DNA of 64,000 nt from Anarhynchus alexandrinus. Taxonomy: Eukaryota; Chordata; Aves; Charadriiformes; Charadriidae. Made by a program: the position numbers and the translations under genes. Of this stretch, positions 13,935 through 28,584 are shown piece after piece (the stretch's first letter is position 1; every line of letters starts with the position of its first letter). The notes under the pieces were generated by a model. It saw only the letters and a program-made list of their open reading frames with translations, was not told the origin of the DNA and did not search any database. The stretch is from the NCBI GenBank assembly GCA_008711295.1, contig VUYV01000041.1, forward strand, positions 1,056,729 through 1,120,728, read 5' to 3'.

Positions 13935-16900
13935 GTAAATCACCAAATAATCCTTTACATAGTCTTTGGTGTAAGTGTAATGTTATAGAAGGTATAAAAT
14001 TATATATAGAAGGTATAGGTTTATCTTTTTAAGAATACAGTACTCTATTTACTTATCACAGCATGACTATAGTCTTCTGTTAGATACCATAGGAGCTTAA
14101 TATCAAAATAAAGATTAATAGCAAAATACTGTAGAAGGGAAAGGGAAAACAAAGAAGAGGTTTACATAATTTCCTAGATAAATATAAGAAGATTACAAAA
14201 AACCAAATTAGAAATCAAATTGCTTTAAGCCTAGCCTTTTGCAGTAATCTATTTACCAACCTGTTTGTTTTTTAATGAAGTGCTTAGCAACAACATTATA
14301 CAACTAATTCAAAATTTAAAGTACTCTGTAGTTCCGTGTTACATAAAGGAAGATGTGCTCCATTTTTGAAAATGAAACAGTGAATGAGAATCGATAGAAA
14401 TATTAAATGACAGTTTGGCAGACTGCTGTTCGTATTATACAGGTTTGAACAGCAATGAGTTACAGTAGTTAAAACCCAATAGAATTATGCCGAGTCAGAT
14501 GAATGATACTATTTGTAAGGACTCTGTTTATGTTCTCCAAAATTATATGCTCTGTTCCATTACCCTTGTTTGAACTCTTCATTAGTCACCACCTGGTACA
14601 GGAATTTCAGAATATAATCATTTCGCTGTAAGTAATTGGACTGCTTTTGGAGTCTGCTTTGACAAATGACAGTTCTTAGCAGCAGAGACCTATTCAAAAT
14701 AGGCAACTGACTTTTTGACCTGCGCTATCTTGATTATGAATCATGATTTGGGAAATATACAAGAATGACAGATGATTGTTGACTAACATCATGTTACCTA
14801 TCTAGTCTGTGTAAGGGGAAGCACCTTCTTGATTTCACAGCTGAACTAGTATTGGAAGAGTGCCAGAGCTATACCAGGCACAGTATATATAGGGCCAGAT
14901 ACAGCTTTGGAGCCTGCAAGGTGAGGGGGAGTGGATCATAATTCCCACTTCTCCATAAAATTTGGGCTAAAGAAGACTTGCATTGTGAATGGTGGTCTAA
15001 GAGGTAGCACAAAATAGGATAGCATCTTTATAGCATAGATGCATGGAGTGGACCAGAGTCTGACTCGAACATCAGCATGACTACTTGTGTAACAGGTGGT
15101 TTACTTTGTTGATGGTTTTTTGGCTCTGATAATCTAAAAAATTAGCAGACTGTGCAGGACAATATTATGGGTTGTCGTTCAGTAAAGGAAGAGAATGCCA
15201 AATTATCCTTGTTTTTCAGACTTCTACTTGATTAATCACCATAAACATACTTATTGCAATGGGAAGACTGCCATACCCCTACCCCATAAATTGGCCGAGG
15301 GAGTTCATTATCTGCCTCTGTGGTAATGGGGCTTGACTACAAAGCTTTCCCTTGTAATTAGTATTAAAAAAAAAATATAGACTTTTTGCTAGTTAAAATG
15401 CCAGGCTTTGTAAGAGTGCTGTCTGCTGAACAACAGCATTTTTCTTAGGCATAGTAAGTCCATTAAGATCAGCATGAAAAAAAGATCCTAAAAAAGACAT
15501 TTTTAGGTCTTAGTCTGGAAATATGTTTTGTGTATGGTTAAATATGGTGTGTATCAGAGGCCCAGAGGAGAACCAAGGAAGCTGTAGGACATTCGTGAAG
15601 GCACCCATCTTTATAAGATCTAACAAGGTCAATGAGTTGACAATACAAATGTACTGTAATTCCTTCTGTCTTAGTTTTCCGTATACCACTATGATCTTTT
15701 CCTTGGCATTTTATTGGGAAGAACATTTGGCTGTATAGATAAGCAGATTCCAAAATGTGATTTCAGTTTAAGCTATAAATGTAGTAGTTATCTAACTGGC
15801 CTGGCTTGTAAGATGTATCTGTAATCATGTTGGCTGTTATCTTGTACTACAAATGGCCCAAATGAAATCAGCCGTGTCACTCACAGTTATAAGGTACTTA
15901 ACACTACGCATAATTGTATGTGAATGTCAGCCTGTCACTTCAGTTCAAACAGATTTATTGCTTGAATACGTTATGTATGATTAGAGAGATAATTCATTTA
16001 AAACAAATATCTAATTTGCATACCCTTTTTCCTGAATTTCCCTGTTTTTGTATCACTGAGACATGCTGACTTTGGCAATACTGTTTCAAATTTCTGTACT
16101 ATGTCATGTGTAGAGTTCATTTCAGAGCATGAGGCAGCACTTTGAACGTAAAATTGCATCTGTCAATCTCCTTTCCCTAGGTGTTAGGACACTCTGATCA
16201 ACTCTTCCCGCTGTCTAGGGCATTACTACCTCTTGGCAGTAGAAGTGAGACGGACTACACTCGGTGATTGAAAATTCTCCTTTCCTGTATTGAGAGGAAA
16301 GGTCATTCTGGCTGGCCTTTCAAGCTGTAGAGCTGCATGTTTTAACTATTATCTGCCCTGCCAGTAAACTCCTAACAGGTTGGGAATGGTCACCTTGCCA
16401 GACATCATTCTCTGATCTACTGGGGAAAAAAACAGACTCCTCTGTAGTTATATTTACTTACTAGTTTTAATTTCCCAAAACTTATTCTTGAACTGGTAGG
16501 GAATAGCAGAGGACGAGAACTCCATGCACCAAATGGTAAAGGATTGTTAGCTATAAGGGAGAAAAACTGAACAGGAAGGAAATAAAAGTAGTCACAAAGT
16601 TTGTTACTTCCACTTCTGAAATCCTATGTTGTGTGAGTTTTATGTCTGTTTGCAAGAAATTAGGTTTATATAGGAAGAAGAGCAGTTACATCATTGGATT
16701 ATGCTGACAGTTAAAACAATTGCTTCTAATTAGGACTGATCTAAGAGTAAAAAAAGACTGCATGTGTGCCTGAGCTCAAGTTAAGCTGTTTGTTTCTGCA
16801 GTAGATTGAAAGGACAAGGTTGGCAGAGTGTATTACCATCTCTCTCAGTATCTCTGCTTTTTAAACAAACAGCTAAGACTTGATAGGAATATTCTGAAAT

Positions 16901-19792
16901 ATTGCACTCTCTGAGATGATTTTTTCTGCTAAGAGAAATATAAATTTGGATTTAAAATTTCATAAATCAATCTCATAAAATGAATTTCATAAATTAATTG
17001 ATTCATGAATCAATTGTCCTAATCTTTGTGTTGGGCTATTCCAGAACAGTATCTGTATTCCTTAAACTTAGACATTTCTACTAGTCATTTTAATTTTTAG
17101 ACTGCCCTTCCATTAAAAAAAGAAATCACACGATACATTTAACCTTGAAAAATAACCATAAAATTTTATTCCCTCATAAGGCATGCATTAGTATTGCCCT
17201 TTTGATCTTAAAGATGTAATTAAATTTTGTGAACTACCGCAACAAATCATCTCAGAAAAGGTGTAAAGTTTTAATAAATGCCTAAAGCTCAGGGCACTGG
17301 ATAATTCTAATGCTAAAGTAGGCATTGTCAAGTATCTTCATGAAGTTAGTGTGTTTTTGATCAGTTATCTAGTGTCTAGAATACTGGTAGCAGAAGTTTA
17401 GGTGCAACGCCATGCTGCATTTGGGCCTGTGCTGTTGAAGACCTGTACAGACTTAACGTGCATCCTTGGTAGCTTGGACATTTTGTACCATACTCCATCC
17501 TTGCACCTTATAATGTTATACACTTTATTCAGCAAAAATATTGAATGAAATCTGAGCTACGTTACAGAAGAAATGTTAATAAGTACATTTTTTTTCATTG
17601 GTATTAAGTGTGTATCCACAGCCAATAGAGAGATCATATCTCTTCCAGTCTGCCTCTAAAGTTTCTACTGCAGAACTCCCTAGGAGTGAGACCAGGTGGC
17701 AGTCTACATGCTAAGTTTTTAATAATAGTGAATGACAGCCAGTACCACTTAAAATATTTTTAGGTTTCATTGAGTATCATTAGGAATTAGAGAGGAGTTT
17801 TCAAACTCTGTTTTTCATGAATACTTTGGTGAAAAAAAAAAAAGTCCTCCTTTGGCAAAATTGATCTGCCCACGTAGATTAATGAAGTTTTTAACACAGC
17901 ATCTCAATAACAGGAGGAGACATTGCTGTCTGTAAACTGCACGAAAATCATCCTTGGGAAAGGGAGTTCTAGCTCAATGACCTATTTTTTCCAGTTATGT
18001 TACTTTACTGTGGCTGCAGGGTGGGGGGACCTTAGTGAGCCATCTTCAACTCTGGAAACAGCTCAGCTGCAGCAATGCAGAACTCAGTGTGGGCTGCAAA
18101 ATCCAGCTGAAAAATAAGGTAAATACTTAGGGGCTTCACTTATGCTGAGCTCTCAGCCACCGCACAGTCAGCAATTCCCAAGTCAGCAATTTTAGAGATA
18201 GCTCTGGTACAGCTACTGTACCCAGTTACATCTAAGATATGGCTTCTGTCAAGGGGATAAAAATGTCCTTAGATGTGTGATGTGTTGCCACTACCCTGTA
18301 GCAGGCAAACACAAGGCAAGGAGTTGAAACATAAATGTACTTTGGAGAAATCTTGCTGTTGTCAGTCGTGATGGTTTTTGTCATTTAGAAAAATTACTCA
18401 ATTTGCACTTAAGTGCCAGTAACTTGCAAGGAGAACCATGCAAGACAATAAATCTGTAATTAATGATACCTTTTTCTTATAGCCTCATAATCACAGCAGG
18501 GAAGCTAACAAAAAATGTTTGTTACTGAATTATAACAACATATCAAACTGTCTCCAAGATGGCCTATCTACTGCAACACTAGGAGTTTTTGCTTTCGCAG
18601 CCTAGCATCCCTCTCTTGTCATTACAGTGAAAATAAACCCGAAAATTTGTAGCCAGTGTGCCAGCTCACCTCTGCTTGTATTCTAGTGTCTACTGTACAA
18701 CACTGTGTCAGCAGTCTCATACAAATGTCTAGGAGACAGTTCTTCAGAAACCTGAATTGAAAAATACCCTAGCTGAGATACCATTTTTATCAAAATTAAA
18801 ATATGAATCTTCTACATAGTTTCCAAAATCGTTAAATACTTGGCTTGGTAAATAAAGTGCTATTTGTCAGGTCATCAGTTTCTGATTGACTTCAGTAACA
18901 AATCTTCACAGCACCTATCCTGAATATTTGGACATTTCAATTCTTCAGATTGAGACTAAGGTAACAAATGCATCTTTTCTTGTTTAATGATTTTATACCT
19001 TAACTTTTGTGCAGTTATTTTCTAGTTATAAGCAAACCAGTGCAAAGTGGCCGCAAGAAGGAACCATCACACTGCCAGATATACAAAATTGCCTGGATGA
19101 ATAGAAATTCAAGAGGCTAGCCTTAGTCACCCATGCTTCATCGTTTTGAAACCATAATTGATCTGAAGGATTATGCACTAACCTTTCTGAAGTCCACTCA
19201 CCCAAATTGCTTCAAACAGAAGGAGTGCTAGTAGAGCTGTATTTCATTTAAGCACGCTTTTTAAACCAGAGATAGCAGGATATAGTGCACTTAAACACAT
19301 GACCCACAGTCTCATTCCTCGGGATTAAATACTTTCAGTGATCAAGAAAGATCGTCTTAGCTGTGTAGCGAGTACAATAAAGGAGGGAGTCTCTTATCAA
19401 GCAGAGTAAATGCAATATATAACAGTTGGTCTAGAACCATCTGAAAATAGCTAAAGTCTATGAAATTTAGCCTAATTTGACACCAATGTTTCTGAAGCAA
19501 CTGATTGTCCATGAAAGCATTTGGTATTGTGGTACATATTCAAAATCATTCCTACCTACCTGCTGTGAGTGCTGAATTTCCCAAGTATGAAGTCTCAGAC
19601 CTGATGTGTCAGGGAGCAGCAAGGGCCAGCTGCTCTTTCAGGGATGGGGAAGCAGGAGCAAAGGGGACTACCACAGCTTACAGGGCAGGGGCCTCTCTAT
19701 TCATGGCCCTGTCTCACCACCCATGAGCAGGGCAGACCTAGAGATCGTGGCCAGGTTTAGCCAAGAGCCCAGATCATCAAGCAAGTTTGTGG

Positions 19793-19920
19793 TGATGAGG
19801 TAGACCTAAAGTCAAGCTAGAAAGTTAATATGCAGGTCAGGATCAGGTCCGGTGGTGGCCAGGAAGGTTCATGATGAGAAGACCAGGTCCAAGGTCAAGC
19901 TGGGAAGTCAGCCCATGAGT
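19793..19920. repeat. degenerate tandem duplication of about 80 bp
   Basis: Two diverged copies follow one another. GATGAGGTAGACCTAAAGTCAAGCTAGAAAGT begins at 19794, and a related GATGAGAAGACCAGGTCCAAGGTCAAGCTGGGAAGT begins at 19873, a spacing of 79 to 83 bp. The words GGCCAGG and CAGGTC recur around both. The patch is more GC-rich than its surroundings (about 19600-20100). It may be the remains of a longer minisatellite or of an old mobile element. Confidence 0.5.
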
Positions 19921-22900
19921 TGGGCTCTGGATGCACAGGGCACAGGCACAGGCATAAGCACAATAAATGCACTCCTGCAGTGTAGCTCAGGCAGAAACTA
20001 AAGGCCCCACACTGAGCTGAAATGGTGTCTCCAGGTAGTGGGATGTGAATGGAGAACCTCAGAAGGCTGGTCAGGGCCATGAGAACTTGTTAGTGCCTCA
20101 GGGCCTGATGTGATGTAGGAATGATAATCAATGTCCCTTATTCTTCCATCTGTCACTCAAGGAGACAATATCTCCAAAGAGTATAATTCATCTGTAAGTT
20201 GAGTGAAAAGTGAAGAGCCACTCAGAGCTTCAATAAGGACCATAAAGCATAGGTGCATATCATAATGTGAGCTGTGCATCAGTTTGGTGGAGTAAATAAC
20301 TGACAGAAGAGGCTTGAGTTTCCATAACAACCTAATAGCTGAAGTCTTTCTTAGGCAGCAAGTGGTTTCTCTTCTAAGCAATTTTTGGCCTTAGAGAAAT
20401 GCTCCCATTATTAAGTAAAGTTTCCCAGTTCTCAGGGTGTTCTATACGCTCTAATCTCCCTTTACCTTTAGCACAGAAGAAGATTGATAGGCCATGAGAA
20501 GAATGAGTAAGAGAGTCTCAAAGTGCCTTGACATGATGAGGATACTCCCCTTTAAGGGAGAAAACTTAGGCTCTGACCTTTGTGTAGTTCCTGTAATAAA
20601 CATCTCAAGATACATCTTAAAAATAGCTGGGGTTTGTGCCTGTTGCTCTGAATAGAAGTCTTTTTTCAAACCACTGTTTTCTGTGCCAGTGATTAAGCAG
20701 CTTCTCATTTCCAGCCTCAGTGTATTCATGGCCAACTGAAGTCAAGACAGAGGAACCCTAACATACTGTCTTTGGCTAAGTCAGAGCTCTCCAGCAACTC
20801 TTCAAGAAGCAATTCTGGGCAGCCCCTGAGTAATTCTGAAAATCTCTTATTGCCCTTATGCATGTCTATATGTACTGCCTTCTCATGGTGGCTAGAGGAC
20901 TCCAAAGGGTGGTAAAGTGTTGCATAGAGGTCTTCCAAAATTGTGTACTTTTTATCACAGTATGTTCAAGTTATTTGGTCTTATTTCTACACATATGCAT
21001 CCGTTTAAGGTATTGGCCTCTATAGAAATCTGGATGATATTATCTACATACTGTGCCCTAATATCCTTTCCTTTTTCTGTGTAAGAAGAGGAGAGTGAAG
21101 TTATAAGGATTGTAAGAAGACCTGAAGTGGTTGAACCAAAAAGCAGACATATTTTTACAATTAAATGTTATATTTAGTCCAGCTGAAAATATTTTTTTGG
21201 GTTTTGCTGTTTATTTACCTGCTTTTTGGTGAAATTTACTTTGAAGTGAAAATTGAAAGTTATCAGACAATTTTCAGCTGTATTTTTTTCAGTCAATAAA
21301 TGAAAGTGAAATATAATGCCCAGCCTTAGCTGTAAAACCTATACATAATTTTTCTCTGCTCTTCTTTGTCTTCCTTTAACCTGTGTCTGAGCCATATGGA
21401 GAGAATTTGGCTATAGTACAGTATTTCTCAATTTACTTGTTTTAACGGGTTAATTTATAAAGATGTAAGGATCGCATTCAGAGCTTCAAGATACAAATCT
21501 TTGCCAGAACATGGTGTATTGGAAACCAAAGTAACCTTCTGACTGAGTTTCAGTGATGACACATTTCGTATTTGTCATTTCTACTGCCACAGTATAGAGT
21601 GCACACTACTTAGCAGAAGCAATTTTGTCTACTGCACTAGCATATGTTTGCAGTTTGGATTTTTTTAATTTCACGTGGCATTTAAATAAAGGTGAAGGTG
21701 ACGAATAAAATATACAATAGCTCTTCTATCATGCGTTTTGTTGTTTTTTCTTCAGTACAGCTAGTACTTATTTTAAGTACCTTTCAAAAATGTAAAAGAA
21801 AAGATTTCTGAAAATTATGCCTGGAGAGTGTTTGCTGATACAGTTGTTCCTATAGGAGGAATTATAAATTTATAATTTATTTTCTATTTTTAAGTATTTT
21901 CTTGCATTTTACAGTTCTTCGTATTTTGTCTAGGTACAAATCCCCCAAATATGGGCATCTTGGGAGTTCTATTTTATCATAATGACATTTCATATGTATT
22001 TCTGATGTTATTATCATAGTTCTGGGAGTACAATTAGGATTATTAGCTTTTTTAGTACTATATCTCTTAGAGGAGCACAGTGCACGTGTATTTCTAGTCC
22101 CATGTTGATTACTATTTTGTTGACAGGTGTTATTAACCTACTGATTTTGACTAATAGGTCTTCAAGTGATCTGAGTCTCAGAGGCTGGCATATATTCCTA
22201 ACTTCACTGATGTTAGGGCATGTTTTGCCATTTATTTCAGTTGGGTTAAATTTTCACTGTATATGTCTTCTTCCAAAAGAAGATATTTCCTTAAAATTAG
22301 AAATTGGTCAGTTAAGTATTGATCTGAGATTAGGAAAAATGTGTGTCTTGTAGTAGATGAAAAATGAAAAATGAGGTACTGTCTGTGAGAATATTTCCTT
22401 TTTTTTTTTCTGATTTAACCTGAAATCAGGAGAGGATGCCTCTTAAAGTATTATAATGCTGTTGTAGTTGGAAGTGGTTGTAGATGGGTCAGTGCGGTGT
22501 GCATCTCTGATTTCTGCCCGGTTAGCTACCTCCCTAAAATCACATTCTGACAGCATGTGAAAGCTATGACCCATTTTAAGTACCTTTGGGTAGGTTTCAG
22601 GAGGTGGGTGAGACAGCCTGAAAAGTCTTTCTACAGTGAAGTCCATTCCTAGGTAGTTCAGGTAAGCCAGCTTTCTGATATCACCTAAGAAACAGATCCA
22701 GGTGATCCGTATACAGTTTATGTATACAGGTCCTGTTCCATATTCTTGCTTGATAAGGCTGTAGCCGTAACAGTAGAGTTATATCAACAGCGCATATATT
22801 CCTTATCTAGTGTTTAAAGCAGAAAATATATCCACTCTTTCTTGTTTCAGTTTCTTATACAATGCAGGAATCAGCTTTCTTGATAGAAATTACAAAGGGA

Positions 22901-23851
22901 GATAAAAAATAAAATTTAACTCCTGTGGTGCAAAATAAGTGCTGTTTTCATTAGGGTGTGACTCAAATTATAAATGTATTAACCGAGCAAATGAATAAAT
23001 GAAAGAAGATGAATGAGAAAAGATTTCAATAATAGTTCATCCACTGTCTGCTTCCACTCTAAGCAGTTCTGGGCAAGGTGAGATAAAGCCATAGGTTCCC
23101 CCTCATGTAGTTATTCTGTATTTTAAACAGACAATTTTGTATTTGGACAAATCCTGTTATCGTAAAATTCTCGTATTAAACAATAACTAGAAAATTGAAA
23201 TCCTCAAATTTTGCTACCACTTGAGTGGCAGCCTCTAACTGGAAAACACTATGTTAAAAATTTATTCTTTGCTGTGTTGGGAATAAAGTCCTGCTTTTTT
23301 GTTTCATTTCACGTCTTGCCTTTTGAGAAAACCAGAATTTATCCAGCAAAGCAAAAATATATCAGTGTCACAAACTGAAAAGCAGGCAGTAGAAGCATTC
23401 AGTGATCACTGTTTCTAGCGTCGTGCTTTCTCGAGTGGTTCTTGTGCGTTTAACTGGGACCTTTTGGAATCCCAACAAAGGGCATTAAGAGAAATGAGGT
23501 TTATACAGGCTTTTTGGCCCTCCTCCCACCCGCAATGGTATTTTTAGGATAACGATGGGTAAAACTGTTATCTTTTTTTTCATTTGGGTAGTCTGGAAAG
23601 AGCAAGTGAGTGATATATACAATGGATACTTCTAATGTACATACGTCTGCAACCAAACATTATTAACTTTTTAAAATTACCTCAATTGCAAACATAGACC
23701 ACTTTAATAAATTTTAATAACCCATGTATAATATTAACCCAAATGTATTATAAAAGAGGATGTCAAATTATTTACTTGTATTAAACAAACTTAAAATTTA
23801 ATTTAAAACCCAGGTTAACTAATAAGATCTAGTTTCTCTGAAGCAATGCTA

Positions 23852-23928
23852 ATTTGCATGACCTATGCCCCTTCCATTTATTATTAATGGTGATCCATAT
23901 TGGCTATTCTGTTATTCCTGACGTCAGG
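23852..23928. promoter_or_regulatory. possible regulatory cluster: octamer and palindromic CRE
   Basis: ATTTGCAT, the canonical POU-octamer word, is at 23852-23859. CCTGACGTCAGG at 23917-23928 is a perfect 12-bp palindrome around a full cAMP-response element (TGACGTCA). The two lie within 77 bp deep in an intron. Both consensus words are established binding motifs; that they act here is inference only, and either could occur by chance in 64 kb. Confidence 0.25.
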
Positions 23929-24747
23929 CTGAAAGCCTATAACTACTAAGGTTACTCCATTAGCTTCCTTCTAGTCTTCTCAAATCTTTTCAATATTCCA
24001 AGTGCTATTAAGAAACAGCACCATTTGTTGAGATAACTTCTTGCCAGATCTTTTTAAACTCTTGGATACAAATTAGATAGATCTGTTAATTAAAAAATTC
24101 TAGCTTTAGTAGCTCACACTTAACATTCCCTTTGTATATTTTCATATGAGTTTCTGTTTGATTTTTAGGGAAAATATTTCACATCTCTATTGTTTTATAA
24201 TATTATTTCTCCTGCCACATTTCTAGAGTAATGTGCCATAATTTGGTTTGTTCCATTGTCCATTTCCCCCACTCCTTTATGTCCTTGATGCAGCAGAGGT
24301 CTTGTGGAGACACAGCATTATAATCATAATTAAAGACTTCTTCAGAATGCATATGCACAGGAGGCTGAATTGAGGTTGCAGAAGCCACGTCAATTCTTAT
24401 ATATTGCAGCTCTAATGTACTTTCCTTTGCAACCTTATCATCCCTCTAAGAGGTTTTTAGTATATAATTAAGATAATTGCTCCCCATCATATGCTCCTGT
24501 GGATAACATCTCTGATAACATCCTTAACAATGAAATGTTATTCTTAAAAATACACTGTCATTTCTGAAGTTAGAGCACGTGGGAATGACTGATACCATGT
24601 GACCAGTTTGTTATCAAAATACTTGCAGGTCTCCACCCATCCAGCATGTTCCAGTAAATATGTTTATGTTGTTAAAGTAATTCCGCTTTCCAAAGGACTA
24701 GCTTACATTTTCTCTGCAAAGTGAGAGAAAAAGGCTGCTGCTTGACA

Positions 24748-25015
24748 TATAGGACGAGGGGGAATGGCTTTAAACTGGAAGAGGGCAGGTTTAGATTAAA
24801 CATTAGGAAGAAGTTTTTCACTTTAAGGGTAGTAAGGCACTGGAATAGGTTGCCCAGAGAGGTTGTTGAGGCCCCATCCCTGGAGGTGTTCAAGGCCAGG
24901 CTGGACATGGCCTTGGGCAACTTGGTCTAGTGGGAGGTGTCCCTGCCTATGGCAGGGGGGTTGGAACTCGATGATCTTCAAGGTCCTTTCCAACCTAAAC
25001 CATTCTATGATATGT
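24748..25015 (+). mobile_element. CR1 retrotransposon, 5'-truncated 3' end
   Basis: This sense-orientation CR1 fragment keeps an open frame (24721-24930) for the ORF2 C-terminus: [19 protein letters not shown], then [18 protein letters not shown], ending LGNLV and stop. The 3' untranslated part includes GATCTTCAAGGTCCTTTCC and ends with one ATTCTATG octamer at 25002-25009. The better-preserved frame suggests it is younger than the copies at 10920 and 40862. It closely resembles the nested copy at 58932-59330. Confidence 0.93.
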
Positions 25016-28000
25016 TAAACATTTTCTGATGATTCATTACTTTTTCTTATTTTTATTCATTAAAGTACAGTTGAAAAAAATTAGCTTTCACAGGAGTTTG
25101 GGGCAATTTTTGCAAATGAGCGCTCATCAAAGTGTATGCATTCTGACCAACGCTCAGTTTCATCCATCCCGGGGTGATTACCATCTAGAATGATCTCATT
25201 ATACACTTGACTGCATGCTGTCAGACAAAACCCCTTTTTCAAATCAAGACAATAATTCAAAGGAACATAATTATTTTGAGGTATTTTGCATTTTAAAGCC
25301 CATATGCAAATATTATTTAGCAGGATTTGAGTTTTTCTTTGTTAAATGACTATTGGTTGCAGCATCCTTTGCAAGCACTTTTGAGTCAGGGATGAAATAT
25401 ATATATAGTCCATATACAACATATTCTGTTCTAATCTAATCTAAGTAATCCTACACTTCAAAATGCTGCTGAAATTGTTTTATAATTGAGCAGATATAAG
25501 TGATAGTACGTTTTATAAGTGAAAATAATTTCTTAGATATATGAGGAATAATATTGCTATAAACCTTGTCAAATTGCTAGTATTAGCAGTAGTAGTAAAA
25601 CTTCATCTTACCATCAGTTTGTTTACATTTCACATGCATCTGGTATATTCTAGAGAAATATAAGCTTGTGTAATGGGTATAGCACTGCATGGAAATCTTC
25701 AGTAGGCATTTAGTTAATATTATATGTCTCTTGGTGCACCTGTGAATTTTCTACAAACCATAAATTGAATTTTCTACAAAGCTTTTCAGGTTGAATCTTA
25801 ATCCATATTAGAAGTTGGAAGGAACCAGTTGTCTCGACTTCATACTTTTTATTCTGGTATACTCAAGGCTTCATATATTGTCCTGTTTTGCACTATGATG
25901 AAACTAAGTCCTAAAACTTGAAAGATCTGGTGCTCAAGAGTTAGTGCTTCACTTGACTTATGTCTATAATGCAATAAAGTTCAAGTACTATAAAAAAAGC
26001 TAAACTGATTTTCAGAAACACTGCAAATGCAATATAGACGTGTCTTGAATCACAAAGAAATCATCTGTCTTTTGTGAAAGATTAATTTCTCCACTGTTTG
26101 GCCTCTCAATTTCAGATGATGAAGCTTCTCAACTCTAAGTGATTAATCATTAGACACTGCAATGTACATATCTTAGGATCATCTAAACATTCTCAGCTGT
26201 TCCAGAAAGTTATGATGTTAACAATGTTCTTGATCACTTCTGCTCCTTGTGTAGCTTTTCAGGGTTTTTGGTATTTTGTATTAAAGGTTGCAAGTTTAAT
26301 GCAGTTTACTAGGGAGTGTTTTGTGACTTGCTGTAGATGGTGAATAGATGTGTAGTCTGCAGGTGCCTTGTAGCACAGTTGTTATGTGGTTGCCTTTGAT
26401 TTAGGTATTAGATTTGATGACTTGGGCAATCCCTTCTATTTCTATGTCCCATATCAGGGCACTTATCTGGGATGTGGGGGATCAAGTTGAGAACCCTAAG
26501 TACCAGGCTATAATGTGAGTGGCTATATCTGTATCGCAGGACATGAGAATGCTATTCAGTGCTGGGCTCACGTTTCACATCCTATCTGTGTCCTAGCTCC
26601 ATGTCAGACCAAGAAATACGAACTCAATTCCTGCGCCGCTGTCAGAGTAAGTTTGAGCTCCAGCAGGACCCGTGAACCAAATGATCAAAAGATCAACTTT
26701 GTGGGATGCCCACGCTGCAGTATTTGCCTTTTTTCCCCATTAGTCTTTCCTGCAAACACAAACCAGGACTTCCATCCTGCTCCAAGAGTTATTTCTGATG
26801 AAAATATCCTGAAAACGATACATTTCCCCAAGAAAATCAGTTTGGATTAATCAGTTTTTGTATGTTGAAAATAATTTGTCAAAAGATTCGTGACCAGCTA
26901 TACACTGCATTTGTACGTTGGTTTGGTGGCTCTAACAGGCAGATACTGAGGTCTCTGGATCATAGCTCTACTTGCTCCCCTCTCCCTGCTTTCCATCATT
27001 TCTTCTCCGTAGGGATCATTTACTGCCACACAGTTGCTATGCTTTTTCAAATACTGTAGTGAAGAGTCACTGGCTTTGATAGGGATGCAATCAGTAACCT
27101 TGCTTTCTTTTCTACAGTTCTAGTAGACCTAGTATAGCAATAACTTCTCCCTCTACCCACTGCCAAACAAACTGAAAAAGTTTTGCTGGTCCTACTGACT
27201 GAAAGTATTTAGGAGAATTTTTTTTTGTGACTGACCGCATCGAAATTTGGCTATGATTTTAGCTTATATCATATGATCAACTGAATATGCATGCTAATAA
27301 TTTTATTTCAGTATTGACCCAAATCAGAACTGAAATACTGTCTCTTAGGGTAAAAAAATCATACCCTATTTCTACTGTCTTTAATTCTCCAGTAAATAGC
27401 AACTTGAATGTGGTAATTTTGTGAAAAAAGTTAAGTTACTGTATTTAATATTTCAATACCTTTAATTGTGTTCTACTGGGAACTCACTCTTTCATGAAAA
27501 TAGGATATTTTTAATGAGTTTTTAAAATAAACTTTTCTACTAACTTTAGCATATTTGGAAAGCAGAAGTCTTGGCATAGCTTGCTAAATTTTGTTAAAAT
27601 CAAAATATTTGTGAAAATATTAAGCAATTACTAAAATAAACCATTTTTGTACATAATGAACAGATTTATTTGTTTTCTGCAGTATCAGAAATGTTTAAAA
27701 AATAGAAAAACATTGATTCCTAGTGAAGGTAATCAGTGTTGCATTCTGTAACAAAAAAAAAAAAGATTTTCCCTCCTGTTCTATTTTAAGTTAAATAAAA
27801 ACCACTTTTTTACTTCCATTTTCTCTGCTTCTCTCTCCCTTTCTGCATCTGCTAGTCCTGATGGCAGTATGTAGCTTGCTGCCAAAAAGTTTCCTTCTAT
27901 TACTTTACAGAGATTTCATTTTTGTTCTTTTTATACTATTTTCAATTTTGTGCCACCTCAAAAGGAAATTTGAAGTGTGCAAGAGATTCAGGATTTTGCT

Positions 28001-28584
28001 ATGTCAAAATAGGATGGGAATGGGTTTGTATTGCCAATCCACAAACATATAGATGCAGCAGATCTTTACTAGCAGCTAATGATAGAATAATTTTCTACTG
28101 CAACAGGACATCAAACTAGTCTTTTCCTATTTTTTTCTGATATGCCTTCAAATACTGCAGATTTGGAAGAACCCATATGAAGGAATATTTTCACGCTCAG
28201 TTGCTTTATTGTTTTCAGAAAGCAAGAAAAGTGTTCGGAAGGACCATTTAATATTTTTTGCTCTAGGGAAGGGTGAATTATTCTTTCTATATTCTTTCTA
28301 TAATATCCTTCTAAAGTATCATTGTATGCAATAGTATCTGTTCTGGATAAGGATATTAAAAGAGCTGTTAGTAAAAGTATTCTTTTCACTCTAGCTCCAG
28401 CTGTTCACTCCATGTCCTTTTTCTTTCAAATATCATTCCCTCCTTGCTGGAACATATTTAAATAATATAGCACAATTAAAACCAGTTTCTTACCAGTAGT
28501 GCTGGGATTGAAACTAAATTTTTGTCTGAGAACATTTCCATTACTTTGACATCTATTTTTGTCTTGCATTACGATGCAAGAATA

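Noticed and set aside
22430..22660. Short GC-richer patch with a 67-codon minus-strand frame
   Set aside because: No repeat boundary, splice site or family match could be seen.
25805..25850. Possible inverted CR1 3' end (TAGAAGTTGGAAGGAACC)
   Set aside because: The match is too short and lacks the following conserved block; not enough to call.
26515..26850. 111-codon open frame on +
   Set aside because: No matching phase with the supported exons and no recognisable family; kept out as likely chance.
28111..28389. Apparent small secreted protein on the minus strand
   Set aside because: The first codon is GTG, not ATG, which is not expected in a vertebrate; listed only as a low-stop frame worth a search.
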